DNA of 64,000 nt, taken from contig NZ_BBXC01000019.1 of the NCBI RefSeq assembly GCF_001570525.1, forward strand, positions 143,953-207,952, in the 5' to 3' direction. Origin of the DNA: Herbidospora sakaeratensis. GTDB taxonomy: Bacteria; Actinomycetota; Actinomycetes; Streptosporangiales; Streptosporangiaceae. How positions within the stretch are numbered: the stretch's first letter is position 1; every line of letters starts with the position of its first letter. A model generated the notes under the pieces. That model saw only the letters and a list, made by a program, of their open reading frames with translations, ran no database searches and had not been told where the DNA came from. The position numbers were made by a program, and so were the translations under genes. Of this stretch, positions 1 to 8,829 are shown piece by piece.

Positions 1-80
1 CCGCGGTTGTAGTCGTGGCAGGCGCCGAAGTAGTCGTCGGGCCGGAACCGCGAGCCGCACGCCAGGCACGGTATAAGCAT
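1..80 (-). CDS. Partial zinc-ribbon protein, runs off the left edge
   Basis: On the reverse strand an ATG at 80-78 opens a frame beginning MLIPCLACGSRFRPDDYF and continuing with GACHDYNR to the window edge (26 codons). The CxxC pair followed by a third Cys is what a small zinc ribbon looks like. The 3' part is outside the window, so the true length and role are unknown. Its start overlaps the first ATG of the forward frame at 79, which is one reason to start the neighbouring methyltransferase later. Coding status is inferred from composition and the Cys pattern only. Confidence 0.45.
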   Translation of the reverse strand, partial: MLIPCLACGSRFRPDDYFGACHDYNR

Positions 81-155
81 GGCAAACTCCCCGAAGAGGT
101 TGTCCGGGTCATACGCCCGCCTGCTTGACCGCTGCTTGCAAAGCGCTTACGGCGC

Positions 156-161
156 TAGATT
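156..161 (+). promoter_or_regulatory. -10 hexamer TAGATT for a leaderless methyltransferase mRNA
   Basis: TAGATT fits the actinobacterial TAnnnT -10 pattern. Transcription would start about seven bases downstream, at 168-169, exactly where an in-frame GTG begins. This supports a leaderless transcript. No good -35 is visible at ideal spacing; TTGACC at 125-130 is too far. Confidence 0.35.
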
Positions 162-168
162 GCTCTGT

Positions 169-1608
169 GTGGACGCACCATCTGACCTGCTCATACGGCT
201 TCGCGATCGATTCCTGGAGATCGGCTACACGATCGACGGCGTACGCGAGAGGCTCGGCGACACGGCGGCCTCGGCGCTGGCCCGTGAGGAGCTCGTGCCG
301 GCCCTGCGCGCGACGCGTGACGGCGACTCGCTGGGCACCCTGATCCGCCTGTGGTGGCTGGGGGTGCCGGTCAGCACGGCCGCCGCCGATCTGCCGCTCC
401 AGGAGCTGCTGCGCAGCGGGCTGCTGATCAAGGTGGGCGACACCGTCCAGGCGAACGTGCACATCCAGCCCTGGGAGACCGGCGGCTACGTGGTGTCCGA
501 CCGCAAGGTCCGGCCCGGCGACCCGGCGCTGCGGCGTGACCACGTGGTCGGGGCGGGCGGGGCGTCGGCGAACCTCGCGCAACTTGTTTCACGTGAATCC
601 GTCGACCGGGCGCTCGACCTCGGGACCGGGTGCGGGGTGCAGGTGCTCCATCTCGCCGAGCGGGCCCGCGAGATCACCGCGACCGACGTGAACGCCCGCG
701 CGCTGCACCTCGCCCGGCTGAGCTGGGGGTTGTCCGGCGTCGCCGACGTCGAGACGCGCAAGGGCTCGATGTTCGACCCGGTCGGCGGTGAGCGCTACGA
801 CCTCATCGTGTCCAACCCCCCGTTCGTGATCTCCCCGGCCGGGCGGCTGACCTACCGCGAGACCGGCTACCGGGGCGACGAGTTCTGCCGCGACCTCGTC
901 CGGCTCGCGCCCGCCCATCTGGCCGCCGGTGGCACCTGCCACCTGCTGGCCAACTGGCTGCACGTGCGCGGCGAAGACTGGCGCGACCGCGTCGGCGGCT
1001 GGCTCTCGGCGACCGGCTGCGACGGCTGGGTGGTGCAGCGCGACGTGCAAGATCCGGCCGAATACGTGGAGTTGTGGCTGCGCGACGCGGCCGAGCAGGG
1101 CACCCCGGCCTACCGCGACCGCTACGACGAGTGGCTGGAGTGGTTCGAGGAGCAGGAGGTCGAGGGCATCGGGTTCGGCTGGATCACCCTCAACGACTCG
1201 GGTTCCCTCGATCCGGTCGTACGAATAGAGCAGCTCACCCACCAGGTCGAGCTCCCCGTGGGGGCCTACGTCGGCAGGGTGCTCGACGCGATCACCACCG
1301 CCCACCGGCTGAGCGACGACGACCTGCGCGACGTCGCGCTGACCCTGGCCGAGGGCGTCATCGAGGAGCGGGTCGGCCCGCCCGGCGCCGACGACCCGTC
1401 GGTGATCCGGCTCCGCCAGACCCGGGGCCTGCGCCGGACCGCCGACGTCGGCACCGTCGAGGCGGCGCTGGCCGGGGTCGTCGACGGCGAGCTGAAGACC
1501 GGCCCGCTGCTGGCCGCCATCGGCGAGCTCACCGGCATACCGGGCTTGGCCGACACCGAGAGCGTGCGCCGTCTGGTGGCCGAGGGGTTCTTCGCAATCG
1601 GGCGTTGA
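169..1608 (+). CDS. SAM-dependent methyltransferase (HemK-like, DUF7059 N-terminal domain)
   Basis: Class I methyltransferase of about 479 residues from GTG 169. An N-terminal helical region (about 1-110) is followed by a Rossmann fold with the SAM loop LDLGTGCGVQVL near residue 175 and the N6-adenine/glutamine-type catalytic motif VSNPPF near 235, as in HemK/PrmC and TrmN6-like enzymes. The substrate (release-factor Gln, RNA or DNA base) cannot be read from sequence. An in-frame ATG at 79 would add 30 residues. I prefer GTG 169 because the extension has atypical third-position composition, collides with a reverse-strand ATG, and a TAGATT -10 sits just upstream of 169. A hairpin terminator follows the stop. 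Confidence 0.85.
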   Translation: MDAPSDLLIRLRDRFLEIGYTIDGVRERLGDTAASALAREELVPALRATRDGDSLGTLIRLWWLGVPVSTAAADLPLQELLRSGLLIKVGDTVQANVHIQPWETGGYVVSDRKVRPGDPALRRDHVVGAGGASANLAQLVSRESVDRALDLGTGCGVQVLHLAERAREITATDVNARALHLARLSWGLSGVADVETRKGSMFDPVGGERYDLIVSNPPFVISPAGRLTYRETGYRGDEFCRDLVRLAPAHLAAGGTCHLLANWLHVRGEDWRDRVGGWLSATGCDGWVVQRDVQDPAEYVELWLRDAAEQGTPAYRDRYDEWLEWFEEQEVEGIGFGWITLNDSGSLDPVVRIEQLTHQVELPVGAYVGRVLDAITTAHRLSDDDLRDVALTLAEGVIEERVGPPGADDPSVIRLRQTRGLRRTADVGTVEAALAGVVDGELKTGPLLAAIGELTGIPGLADTESVRRLVAEGFFAIGR

Positions 1609-1640
1609 TCGATCGTCAAGCGCCGCGTAAGAGAGTGAAA

Positions 1641-1676
1641 CCGGGCGGGGAACCCGGGGGTAGGGACCCCGCCCGG
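1641..1676 (+). terminator. Hairpin terminator after the methyltransferase
   Basis: Perfect 10-bp arms CCGGGCGGGG (1641-1650) and CCCCGCCCGG (1667-1676) enclose a 16-base loop, with a short T-rich patch (CGTTTTC) further on. This GC-rich stem without a long U tract is usual for actinomycetes. The 240-bp space up to 1853 holds no recognisable gene. Confidence 0.55.
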
Positions 1677-1853
1677 CCCGGCCGGTCGTTTTCAGAGAGG
1701 CGGCTGGCGATCACCCGAGGCGCACCGTGTGGATCCCACCGGGCCCCCTAACGCGCCGGGTGAGAGCGGCGACCGGCCGGGCGCGTCCACGTTCTACGCG
1801 AGAGGAAACCCCAGGTGATCAATCACGTCCGGATGACCAGGCTCGATGACGAA

Positions 1854-4790
1854 CTAGGTCTCGACGCGATCGGCGAGCAACTTCCGGACGTCGTCCGCCT
1901 CGGCCGAACCGAGCCGGATGAAAAGGTCGAGGGCCTTCTCTAGCGCGTCGCGGCTGCGCGTGCGGCTGCCGAGCCCGCGCAGCGCCTTGCCCAGCGCGGT
2001 CAGCGACTGGGCCTCCCCGTAGGGATGGGTGATCTCCCGGCTGACCTGGAGGGCCTGCTCGGCGTGCCGGGCGGCCTCCTGGAAACGTTCGGCCTTGGTG
2101 AGGGTGGTGGCGAGCCGGTTGCAGACGCGCTGCTCCCAGACCTTCTGGTTGCTGGCGCGGAAGAACTCCAGGCATTCGGCGTGGTGGACGACGGCCTCGT
2201 TCAGGCGGCCGACGTACGACAACACCACGCCCAGGTGGTAGCGGGCCCTGGCCACGCCGGGGCCGCTGCCGATCTCGCCGAAGATCTGCAGACCCTGCTC
2301 CGAGACGGCGACCGCGTCGGCGGCCCGGCCGAGCAGCAGCAGGTCGCGGGCCGAGTAGCTGAGCACCAGCGCCTCGCCGGCCAGGTTGCCCAGTTCGCGG
2401 TAGACCTTGGCGGCCCGGCCGAACCAGTCGAGCGCCTCCGGGTGCCTGCCGAGCCGGCCGGTCACCACGCCGAGCGCGTTGTAGGTCTCGCCGAGCAGCG
2501 CGTGGTCGCCGGTGCGTTCGGCGATCTCCAGCGAGTCGCGGAACTCCTGGTCGGCCTCGGCCAGCCGGTTCACCCCGAACAACATCCGGCCGCGCACGTA
2601 GCGGGCGCGCAGCCGGGCCGGGTCGCCGCCGGCCTCGATCAGGGCGCGGGTGCGCAGGTCGAACTCGCGGGCGAACGCGCCGGCCTCCAGCAGCGGTTCC
2701 ATCGCGACCAGCAGGTCGGCGGCCGCGGGCACGTCGGCGCGCTCCTCAGCGACCTGCCCGAGCAGGGCGAACAGGTCGTCGGCCTCGGCGGCCAGCCACG
2801 CCACCGACTCGTCGGCCGACCCGAACGTGTGCCCCCGGACGCCGATGACCGTGAGGTTGTCGGCGACCTTGCTGCCCTCGTACGCCAGCCGGTGGGCCGC
2901 GCGGGCCGAGCCGAGGTAGAAGCCGAGCAGCCGGCGCAGCGCCTCGCGGCGGGCCTCGGGGGTCTCGGCGTCCTCGGCCTGGCGGCGGGCGAACAGGCGC
3001 AGCAGGTCGTGGAAGCGGTAGCGGCCCGGCGCGGGCGCTTCGAGCAGGCTGACGTCGACCATCGACTCCAGCACGTCCTCGGTCTCCACCGGGTTCAGGT
3101 CGAGCACGGCCGCCGCGGCCGGGGTCGAGATGTCGGTGCCGTTGGGCAGCGACAACAACCGGAACGCGCGGGCCTGGCGCGGGTCGAGCTGGCCGTATCC
3201 GAGGGCGAAGGTGGCCGAGACGGCCAGGTTGCCGATCTTCAGTTCGTCGAGGCGGCGTCGTTCGTCGGCCAGCCGGGGGACCAGCGAGGCGACCGTCCAC
3301 GACGGGCGGGAGGCCAGCCGGGCGGCCACGATCCGGACCGCCAGCGGCAGGAACCCGCAGGCGGCGACCACGTCCATGGCGGCGGCGCGTTCGGCGGCGA
3401 CGCGTTCGGCCCCGGCGACGGCCGAGAACAGGGTCAGCGCCTCGTCGGGCTCCATCACGTCGAGGTCGAGCAGCTTCGCGGCCGGGAGGTCGGCCAGTTT
3501 GCCCCGGCTGGTGATGAGCGCGGCGCAGCCCGGTGCGCCCGGCAGCAGGTGCTCGACCTGGTCGGCGTCGCGCGCGTTGTCGAGCAGCACCAGCATGCGC
3601 CGGTCGCCCAGCAGCGAGCGGAACAGCGCGGCGCGGTCGGCCAGGCCGTCGGGGATGACGTCGACCGGGATGCCGAGCGCACGCAGGAACGCCGCCAGCG
3701 CGGTCTCCGGCGACGTCGGTTCGCGGCCGTATCCGCGCAGGTCGGCGTAGAGCTGGCCATCGGGGAAGGTGTCGTGCAGCAGGTGGGCGACGTGCACGGC
3801 CAGGGTGGTCTTGCCGACGCCGCCGATGCCGCAGATGGCCGCTATGGGCACGCCGTCGGTCGCGCCCAGCTGGTTGAGCAGCCGGTTCACCAGGGCCTTG
3901 CGGCCGGTGAAGTCGGTCACGGCGGCCGGGAGCTGCGCGGGTTTCGGCATCTCGACGACGGGCTGGGGTTCGGCCGGCTCGTCCGGCGGGAGCCGTACAG
4001 AAGCCTGCTGTTTCACGAAGCTCAGCGTCGGGTCGGCGGCCAGCACACGACGGTGCAGGTCGGTCAGTTCCGCGCCCGGGTCGATGCCGAGTTCCTCGAT
4101 GAGGGCGTTGCGGGTGTCGGTGAAGACGTTGAGCGCCTCGGCCTGCCGACCGCAGCGGTAGTAGGCGAGCATGAGCTGGGCGCGCAGCCGCTCGCGCAGC
4201 GGATGGTCGGCGGTCAGCACCATCAGCTCGGAGATGACCTCGGCGTGCCGGCCGAGGGCGAGGTCGAGCTCCATCAGCGTCTCGACGGCGGAGATGCGGC
4301 GTTCGAGCAGCCGTTCGCGCTGCGACTCGGCGTAGGGGCCGACGGCGCCGGCGAGCGGTTCGCCGCTCCACCAGGCGAGGGCCTCGCGTAACGTCTCGGC
4401 GGCCCGGTCGAGCTCGCCCGCCTTGCGGGCCGACTCGCACGCGTGCGCCGCCTTCTCGAACCGGGCCAGGTCGAAGGCGTCGTCGGGCAGCCGGAGCGCG
4501 TAGCCCTTGCCGACCGAGGTGAGCAACTGCGGTGGTGTACGGGGAGAACGATCGGGCTCCAGCGCCGTGCGCAACCGGGAGACGTAGGTGCGCAGCGCGC
4601 CCAGCGCTCGGGGCGGCGCCTCCTCACCCCAGACGGCGTCGATGAGCTCGTTGGGGGTGACCGCGCGGCCCTCGCGCAGCAGCAGCATCGCCAGGATGGA
4701 CCGCTGGAGCGGAGTGCCGAGATCGAGCTCGGCGTCGTCTCGCCAGGCTCTGACGGGTCCAAGTACCGCGAAGCGCAGCTGACCACTCAT
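1854..4790 (-). CDS. AfsR-type SARP regulator with NB-ARC ATPase and TPR repeats
   Basis: A 978-residue transcriptional activator. An OmpR-like winged-helix domain (about 10-95, starting LRFAVLGPVRAW) is followed by a bacterial transcriptional activation (BTAD) helical domain (about 100-245), an NB-ARC/STAND ATPase with Walker A GIGGVGKTT near 320 and a LVLLDNA Walker B, and a TPR-rich C-terminal third. This is the AfsR architecture known to control secondary metabolism in streptomycetes. The start is ATG 4790 (MSGQLRFAVLG); upstream in-frame sequence does not look coding. It is divergent from the small secreted protein at 4953 with about 160 bp between them. No biosynthetic cluster adjoins it, so the target is unknown. 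Confidence 0.9.
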   Translation of the reverse strand: MSGQLRFAVLGPVRAWRDDAELDLGTPLQRSILAMLLLREGRAVTPNELIDAVWGEEAPPRALGALRTYVSRLRTALEPDRSPRTPPQLLTSVGKGYALRLPDDAFDLARFEKAAHACESARKAGELDRAAETLREALAWWSGEPLAGAVGPYAESQRERLLERRISAVETLMELDLALGRHAEVISELMVLTADHPLRERLRAQLMLAYYRCGRQAEALNVFTDTRNALIEELGIDPGAELTDLHRRVLAADPTLSFVKQQASVRLPPDEPAEPQPVVEMPKPAQLPAAVTDFTGRKALVNRLLNQLGATDGVPIAAICGIGGVGKTTLAVHVAHLLHDTFPDGQLYADLRGYGREPTSPETALAAFLRALGIPVDVIPDGLADRAALFRSLLGDRRMLVLLDNARDADQVEHLLPGAPGCAALITSRGKLADLPAAKLLDLDVMEPDEALTLFSAVAGAERVAAERAAAMDVVAACGFLPLAVRIVAARLASRPSWTVASLVPRLADERRRLDELKIGNLAVSATFALGYGQLDPRQARAFRLLSLPNGTDISTPAAAAVLDLNPVETEDVLESMVDVSLLEAPAPGRYRFHDLLRLFARRQAEDAETPEARREALRRLLGFYLGSARAAHRLAYEGSKVADNLTVIGVRGHTFGSADESVAWLAAEADDLFALLGQVAEERADVPAAADLLVAMEPLLEAGAFAREFDLRTRALIEAGGDPARLRARYVRGRMLFGVNRLAEADQEFRDSLEIAERTGDHALLGETYNALGVVTGRLGRHPEALDWFGRAAKVYRELGNLAGEALVLSYSARDLLLLGRAADAVAVSEQGLQIFGEIGSGPGVARARYHLGVVLSYVGRLNEAVVHHAECLEFFRASNQKVWEQRVCNRLATTLTKAERFQEAARHAEQALQVSREITHPYGEAQSLTALGKALRGLGSRTRSRDALEKALDLFIRLGSAEADDVRKLLADRVET

Positions 4791-4952
4791 CAGGAGCCCT
4801 CTTCGTACCAATCGGAAGTTTCGCTCGAATGATACGACGTCAGGCCGCTCGCAATGAGGTCTCAAGGACGGTGAAAGTCCCGTGCAGGCAGGGCGACCTA
4901 TCAATGAGGCGTACCCGGAAACGGGGTCGTCCTCAAAACCCTGGAGTATCCA

Positions 4953-5468
4953 ATGCGCATCCGCAACGTGCTCGGCGTCGTCGCCACCGCCACCGCCCTC
5001 ACCATCGGCATGGGCGCGGTGGCCTCCGCCGCCAACGCCGCCCCCCTCTCGTCGAACGACTGGGACTACGACGACGACTGGGGCTACTACTACAGCCAGA
5101 ACGGCAAGGCCAAGGCCAAGGGCTGGATCGACGTCGAGTACGACCACGAGGAGTCGAACACCGTCCGCATCGGCGGCAAGCTCTTCGACCGCGACTACCG
5201 GACCGAGCACCAGGGCGGCAAGTGCGGCTACGTCGCCTTCCGCTACGTCTCCTGGGACGACGAGGAGGACGACTGGTCCTCCAGCTACAAGACCTACAAG
5301 CAGTGCGGCACCGACGGCTGGAAGAACATCAAGTTCACCCGCCACGACGTGGCCCAGGTCGAGGTGAAGGTCTGCCAGGTCGGCCTGCACCACAACTTCG
5401 CGACCAAGTGCGGCTCCTGGCACGAGATCTACAACGCGTGGGACGACGAGTTCGGCTACACCATCTGA
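4953..5468 (+). CDS. Small secreted protein, aromatic- and acid-rich
   Basis: A 171-residue protein with a clear Sec signal peptide (MRIRNVLGVVATATALTIG..., likely cut after ASAANA near residue 29). The mature part is rich in Asp, Tyr and Trp and has four cysteines (KCGYV, KQCGT, KVCQV, KCGSW) that could form two disulfides. A ribosome site GGAG lies about nine bases before the ATG. Function not recognised; its export and Cys pattern suggest an extracellular or cell-surface role. It is followed by a strong hairpin at 5597 and faces the SARP gene divergently, so the regulator could control it, but that is inference only. Confidence 0.8.
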   Translation: MRIRNVLGVVATATALTIGMGAVASAANAAPLSSNDWDYDDDWGYYYSQNGKAKAKGWIDVEYDHEESNTVRIGGKLFDRDYRTEHQGGKCGYVAFRYVSWDDEEDDWSSSYKTYKQCGTDGWKNIKFTRHDVAQVEVKVCQVGLHHNFATKCGSWHEIYNAWDDEFGYTI

Positions 5469-5596
5469 TCTTCCACCGATCCATATAGATAGGGGACAAT
5501 CGCTGCAAAGCGACTGGTGACACGTCACTTGGACAGCACTTCCGCAGCAACGTAAGACGACAGCGGCCGGTGCGGGCGATGGTCACCCGGACACGC

Positions 5597-5630
5597 AGCG
5601 GCCCGCCCTCCGGCATGGGGGCGGGCCGCT
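5597..5630. terminator. Bidirectional hairpin terminator
   Basis: Perfect 12-bp arms AGCGGCCCGCCC (5597-5608) and GGGCGGGCCGCT (5619-5630) with a 10-base loop, followed by a T-containing stretch (CGTTCCGTTTC). It lies between the convergent secreted-protein and acetyltransferase genes and can serve both. The 190-bp gap around it holds no other gene. Confidence 0.7.
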
Positions 5631-5660
5631 CGTTCCGTTTCGGCTCGAAGTAATGGCTGG

Positions 5661-6305
5661 TCAGGCGGCGTGCGCGTAATCAAGACGCGCTTGGATCCGT
5701 TCTCGTACCGCCGGCCATTCAGAGCGCAGGATCGAGTAATACGCCGTATCTCGGACCGTGTTGTCGGCGCCTCGGCTGTCCGCTCGCCGCACACCGTCGA
5801 GGTGTGCGCCGAGGGCCTCGATGGCGGCCCGGGATCGGTTGTTGCGTACGTCTGCCTTGAGAGTTATCCGGTGGACCTGCCACGTCTCGAACGCGTGGGA
5901 GAGCAAGAGATACTTGGCCTCCCGGTTCACACCCGTGCCCTGGGCGGAGGCGCCCAGCCAGGTGTAACCGATGTCCGCGACCGACGGGACCTCGCCCACC
6001 ACGCCTTTGGCGCCCGGCGGCCAGGGCATGGGGCCCTGCCAGTACTCCAGGTGCATCAGACGGGTGGCACCGACCACGCGGTCGGTGTGCAGCCACCGGA
6101 TGGCGAAGGGCATCGTGCGGCCCTCCGCCTGCTCAGCCAGAGCGGCCTCGACGTACGAGACCATCTCCTCCCGGCCTGCGGGAACGCGAGTAAACGAGTA
6201 CGTCGCGCGGTCCTCGCTCGCCGCGGCGACCAGGTCGTCGACGACCGCGAGGGTGAGCGGTTCCAGGCGCACGAAGCGCCCGGACAGGGTGACAAAAGCG
6301 GGCAT
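5661..6305 (-). CDS. GNAT family N-acetyltransferase (RimJ/RimL type)
   Basis: A 214-residue acetyltransferase of the RimJ/RimL subgroup. The N-terminus LSGRFVRLEPLT is typical, and the acetyl-CoA region is visible as YTWLGASAQGTGVNREAK with the downstream RITLKADVRNNRSRAAIEALGA block. The acceptor (protein N-terminus, amino sugar or antibiotic) is not predictable. The start was chosen at ATG 6305, which matches the usual family N-terminus. In-frame ATGs further upstream (6333 and beyond) would add a non-conserved tail, and none has a good ribosome site. It converges on the hairpin at 5597. Confidence 0.8.
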   Translation of the reverse strand: MPAFVTLSGRFVRLEPLTLAVVDDLVAAASEDRATYSFTRVPAGREEMVSYVEAALAEQAEGRTMPFAIRWLHTDRVVGATRLMHLEYWQGPMPWPPGAKGVVGEVPSVADIGYTWLGASAQGTGVNREAKYLLLSHAFETWQVHRITLKADVRNNRSRAAIEALGAHLDGVRRADSRGADNTVRDTAYYSILRSEWPAVRERIQARLDYAHAA

Positions 6306-6467
6306 GAGCACATGATGGGGTCTGGACGACATGTCTGGTGCCAAATGACACACGACATCTTGTGGAACCCCAGGTTGAGCGCCCACCATAGCCATAAAAC
6401 CGCAGGTCAGAGGTGTTTCTTTACGGCTTCGCCACGGTCGCCGAGGGTAAAGATTCGACAAAGATCG

Positions 6468-7778
6468 TCAACGCGCCGGAGCGGGCGCCAGGAACATCCC
6501 CCTTCGTGCTCTCGACGGCTCCTTCGTGGTCAGTCCGCCGAGGGCTTCCTCCAGGTAGTCGAGCGATTCGGCCACCCACGGGAGCGACAGCGGATCCGTT
6601 CCGTGCAGCGCCGCCAGACGCTGTTCGGCGGTCTCGCCGTACAGCAGCGAGGTGGCCACCCGGACGCGCGCCGAACGGGGCTCGTCGCCGAACGCGGTGC
6701 CCGGCAGCACGCCGACGCCGTGGCGGTCGAGCAGGGTCCGGGCCAGCTCGTCGGAGTTGTCGAAACCGGGGATCTGCGGATAGAGGTAGAAGCCGCCCTG
6801 CGGCACGTCCACCTTCGCGCCCGCGCGCGCGAACCGGTCGGCGACCGCGCGGGCCACGGTGGCGTGCAGCCGCCGCGAATCGTCGATACGTTCCACGATC
6901 TCCTCGGGCTCGGCGAACGCGTACGCGGCGGCGTGCTGCACCGGCGCGGCCGGGGCCGACCAGATCTCGCTGGCCACCGCGAGCAGCCGCTGGCGCAGCG
7001 CCCACCCGTCGGGCGTGTGCGGCAGCCGGGCCACGCCGATCCGCCAGCCGCCCAGCGCGAGCGACTTGCTCAGGCCGCTGGTGATGACGGTGCGTTCGGG
7101 CGCCACGTCGGCCGGGCTCAGGAACGGGGTGGCCCGCGGGTCGTGGACGAGGTCACGGTAGATCTCGTCGGAGATGATGACCAGGTCGAGCTCGCGGGCG
7201 GCCTCGGCCAGCCGGCGCACCGTCTCCGGCCGGGCCAGGCGGCCGGTGGGGTTGTCCGGGAGCGTGACAAGCACCGAGCGGACCGTACGGCCCTGCGCGC
7301 GGGCGTGCAGCACCGCCGACCTGACCTGGTCGGGGTCGGGCACCCCGCCCTCGCCGGCCGCGGTGGGCACCAGGATCGGGCGCACCCCCACGATCTCGGC
7401 CTGGGCGGCGTAGCTCACCCAGCTCGGCATCGGCAGCACCATGTCCCCGGGAGACCTCCACTCGCCCGGGTCGGCGCCGATCGCGACCAGTAGGCCGAAC
7501 AGCAACGACTTGCTGCCCGGTCCGCAGACCACCAGGTCGGGGTCGGTCGGCAACTCGCGCCGCGACCAGTAACCGGCCGCCGCCTCACGCAGCGCGGCCA
7601 GGCCCGCGACCTCGCCGTAGCCGTTGCTGCCCCCCGCGTCGGCGAGCCGGGCCAGCAGGGCGGGGTGCACGGGCAGCCCGGCCTCGCCGAAGGCCAGGTG
7701 CAGGACCCGCTCGCCGGACCTCCGTCTTCGGGCGATGTCTTCGTTTGCGGCCAGAGTCGCCGAAAGTGTGACGTGCAT
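6468..7778 (-). CDS. PLP-dependent aminotransferase, class I/II
   Basis: A 436-residue fold-type I aminotransferase. The PDNPTGRL motif, the ISDEIYRDLV loop and the PLP lysine in SGLSKSLALGGWRIG are all present, so it should be active. Substrate unknown; aspartate- or aromatic-type amino acids fit this family. The start at ATG 7778 is fixed by an excellent ribosome site (AGGAGG, spacing 7); a longer open frame upstream is not needed. It is transcribed divergently from a LysR regulator with 97 bp between them, the classic arrangement for a LysR-controlled target gene, and an inverted repeat lies in that gap. Confidence 0.88.
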   Translation of the reverse strand: MHVTLSATLAANEDIARRRRSGERVLHLAFGEAGLPVHPALLARLADAGGSNGYGEVAGLAALREAAAGYWSRRELPTDPDLVVCGPGSKSLLFGLLVAIGADPGEWRSPGDMVLPMPSWVSYAAQAEIVGVRPILVPTAAGEGGVPDPDQVRSAVLHARAQGRTVRSVLVTLPDNPTGRLARPETVRRLAEAARELDLVIISDEIYRDLVHDPRATPFLSPADVAPERTVITSGLSKSLALGGWRIGVARLPHTPDGWALRQRLLAVASEIWSAPAAPVQHAAAYAFAEPEEIVERIDDSRRLHATVARAVADRFARAGAKVDVPQGGFYLYPQIPGFDNSDELARTLLDRHGVGVLPGTAFGDEPRSARVRVATSLLYGETAEQRLAALHGTDPLSLPWVAESLDYLEEALGGLTTKEPSRARRGMFLAPAPAR

Positions 7779-7804
7779 ACTGATTCCTCCTGAATGCTGT
7801 GGAA

Positions 7805-7827
7805 CGTACCCACCTTGTGTGGGTACG
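7805..7827. promoter_or_regulatory. Inverted repeat in the aminotransferase/LysR intergenic region
   Basis: CGTACCCAC (7805-7813) and GTGGGTACG (7819-7827) are perfect 9-bp arms around CTTGT. It sits between two divergent starts, as LysR-type operators do. It is probably the regulator's binding site, though an RNA hairpin in one leader is also possible. Confidence 0.5.
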
Positions 7828-7875
7828 GGCATCAGGACAAGCGAGGCTTTTCGGTGCCGGGCATAAGGAGATCCG

Positions 7876-8820
7876 ATGCTGGATCTGCGGCGTTTGACGT
7901 TGTTCTGCGAGTTCGCCCGGAGGGGCAGCATCGCCGCCACGGCCGCGTCCCTCGGCTACAGCGCGTCGGCGGTATCGCAGCAGCTCGCGGCCCTGGAACG
8001 GGAGGCCGGAGCGGCCCTCATCGACCGGACCAGCCACAGCGCCGAGCTCACCGACGCGGGGCGGCGGCTGGTCGTGCACGCCGAACGCATCCTGGCGATG
8101 GTCGAGACGGCCGAGTCCGACCTGTCGGCACATGCTGGGACTCCAACTGGGCGGGTCATCATCACGGCGTTCCCGACCGCCGCCGTCGCCTTCGCACCCG
8201 CGCTCGCCCAGTCGTTGCGGCGGCACAAACAACTCGCACTGCGCTTGTCGCAGAGCCGGTCGGGACGCGGCATGCGCGAGGTCGAATCAGGCGAGGCCGA
8301 CATCGCGCTCGTCGACGACTGGTGGGGACGGGTGCGGCGGCGCGAGACCCTCACCGTGTTCCCGTTGCTGCGCGACCCGCTCGTGCTCGTGGTGCCGCGC
8401 AAACACCGGCTGGCCAACCTCGACGAGCCGGTCGACCCGGCCGAGCTGCGCGACGAGGCGTGGATGGCCACACCCGAGGGGGAGCCGTCCCGCACCGCCG
8501 TCGACCGGCTGCTCACCGAGGTCGGCGGCGCGCCGCCCGTGGCTTGGGAGTTCGAGGGTCTCGGTACGATCCTGAGCCTGGTCGCCAAGGGGATCGGGAT
8601 CGCCGCGGTGCCCGCCCTGTGCCTGGCCGCCGGGGTCCGGGGCGTGGTGGTCAGGGAGTTCCCCGGGGAACCCGTCGAGCGGGTCATCACCGCCGTGGCG
8701 CGCGAGTCGTCGGTGCACCGGGCCTCGGTGGCCGCCTCCCTGCGGGCGCTGCACGTCGCGGCCCGATATCTGGCCAGTGATCTCGGCTATCTGTCCACCA
8801 CGAACGGGTTCGCCGACTAG
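7876..8820 (+). CDS. LysR family transcriptional regulator
   Basis: 314 residues. The N-terminal winged helix-turn-helix (LRRLTLFCEFARRGSIAATA, then GYSASAVSQQLAALE) is followed by a type 2 periplasmic-binding-like effector domain from about residue 90. The start ATG 7876 has an AAGGAG ribosome site. The gene is divergent from the aminotransferase, which is probably its target. It probably senses an amino acid or keto acid related to that enzyme, but the ligand cannot be read. The stop is nine bases before the RNase HII start, so the two may be co-transcribed by position only. Confidence 0.88.
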   Translation: MLDLRRLTLFCEFARRGSIAATAASLGYSASAVSQQLAALEREAGAALIDRTSHSAELTDAGRRLVVHAERILAMVETAESDLSAHAGTPTGRVIITAFPTAAVAFAPALAQSLRRHKQLALRLSQSRSGRGMREVESGEADIALVDDWWGRVRRRETLTVFPLLRDPLVLVVPRKHRLANLDEPVDPAELRDEAWMATPEGEPSRTAVDRLLTEVGGAPPVAWEFEGLGTILSLVAKGIGIAAVPALCLAAGVRGVVVREFPGEPVERVITAVARESSVHRASVAASLRALHVAARYLASDLGYLSTTNGFAD

Positions 8821-8829
8821 GTTTGGCCG

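Noticed and set aside
2025..4391. Long open frame antisense to the AfsR-type regulator
   Set aside because: High-GC codon bias opens long antisense frames. The translation is low-complexity (Gly/Gln/Arg/Val repeats) and matches no fold, whereas the reverse strand gives a complete SARP/NB-ARC/TPR protein.
7779..7940. N-terminal extension of the aminotransferase
   Set aside because: The AGGAGG site directly before ATG 7778 fixes the start, and the extension overlaps the LysR start region and the inverted repeat.
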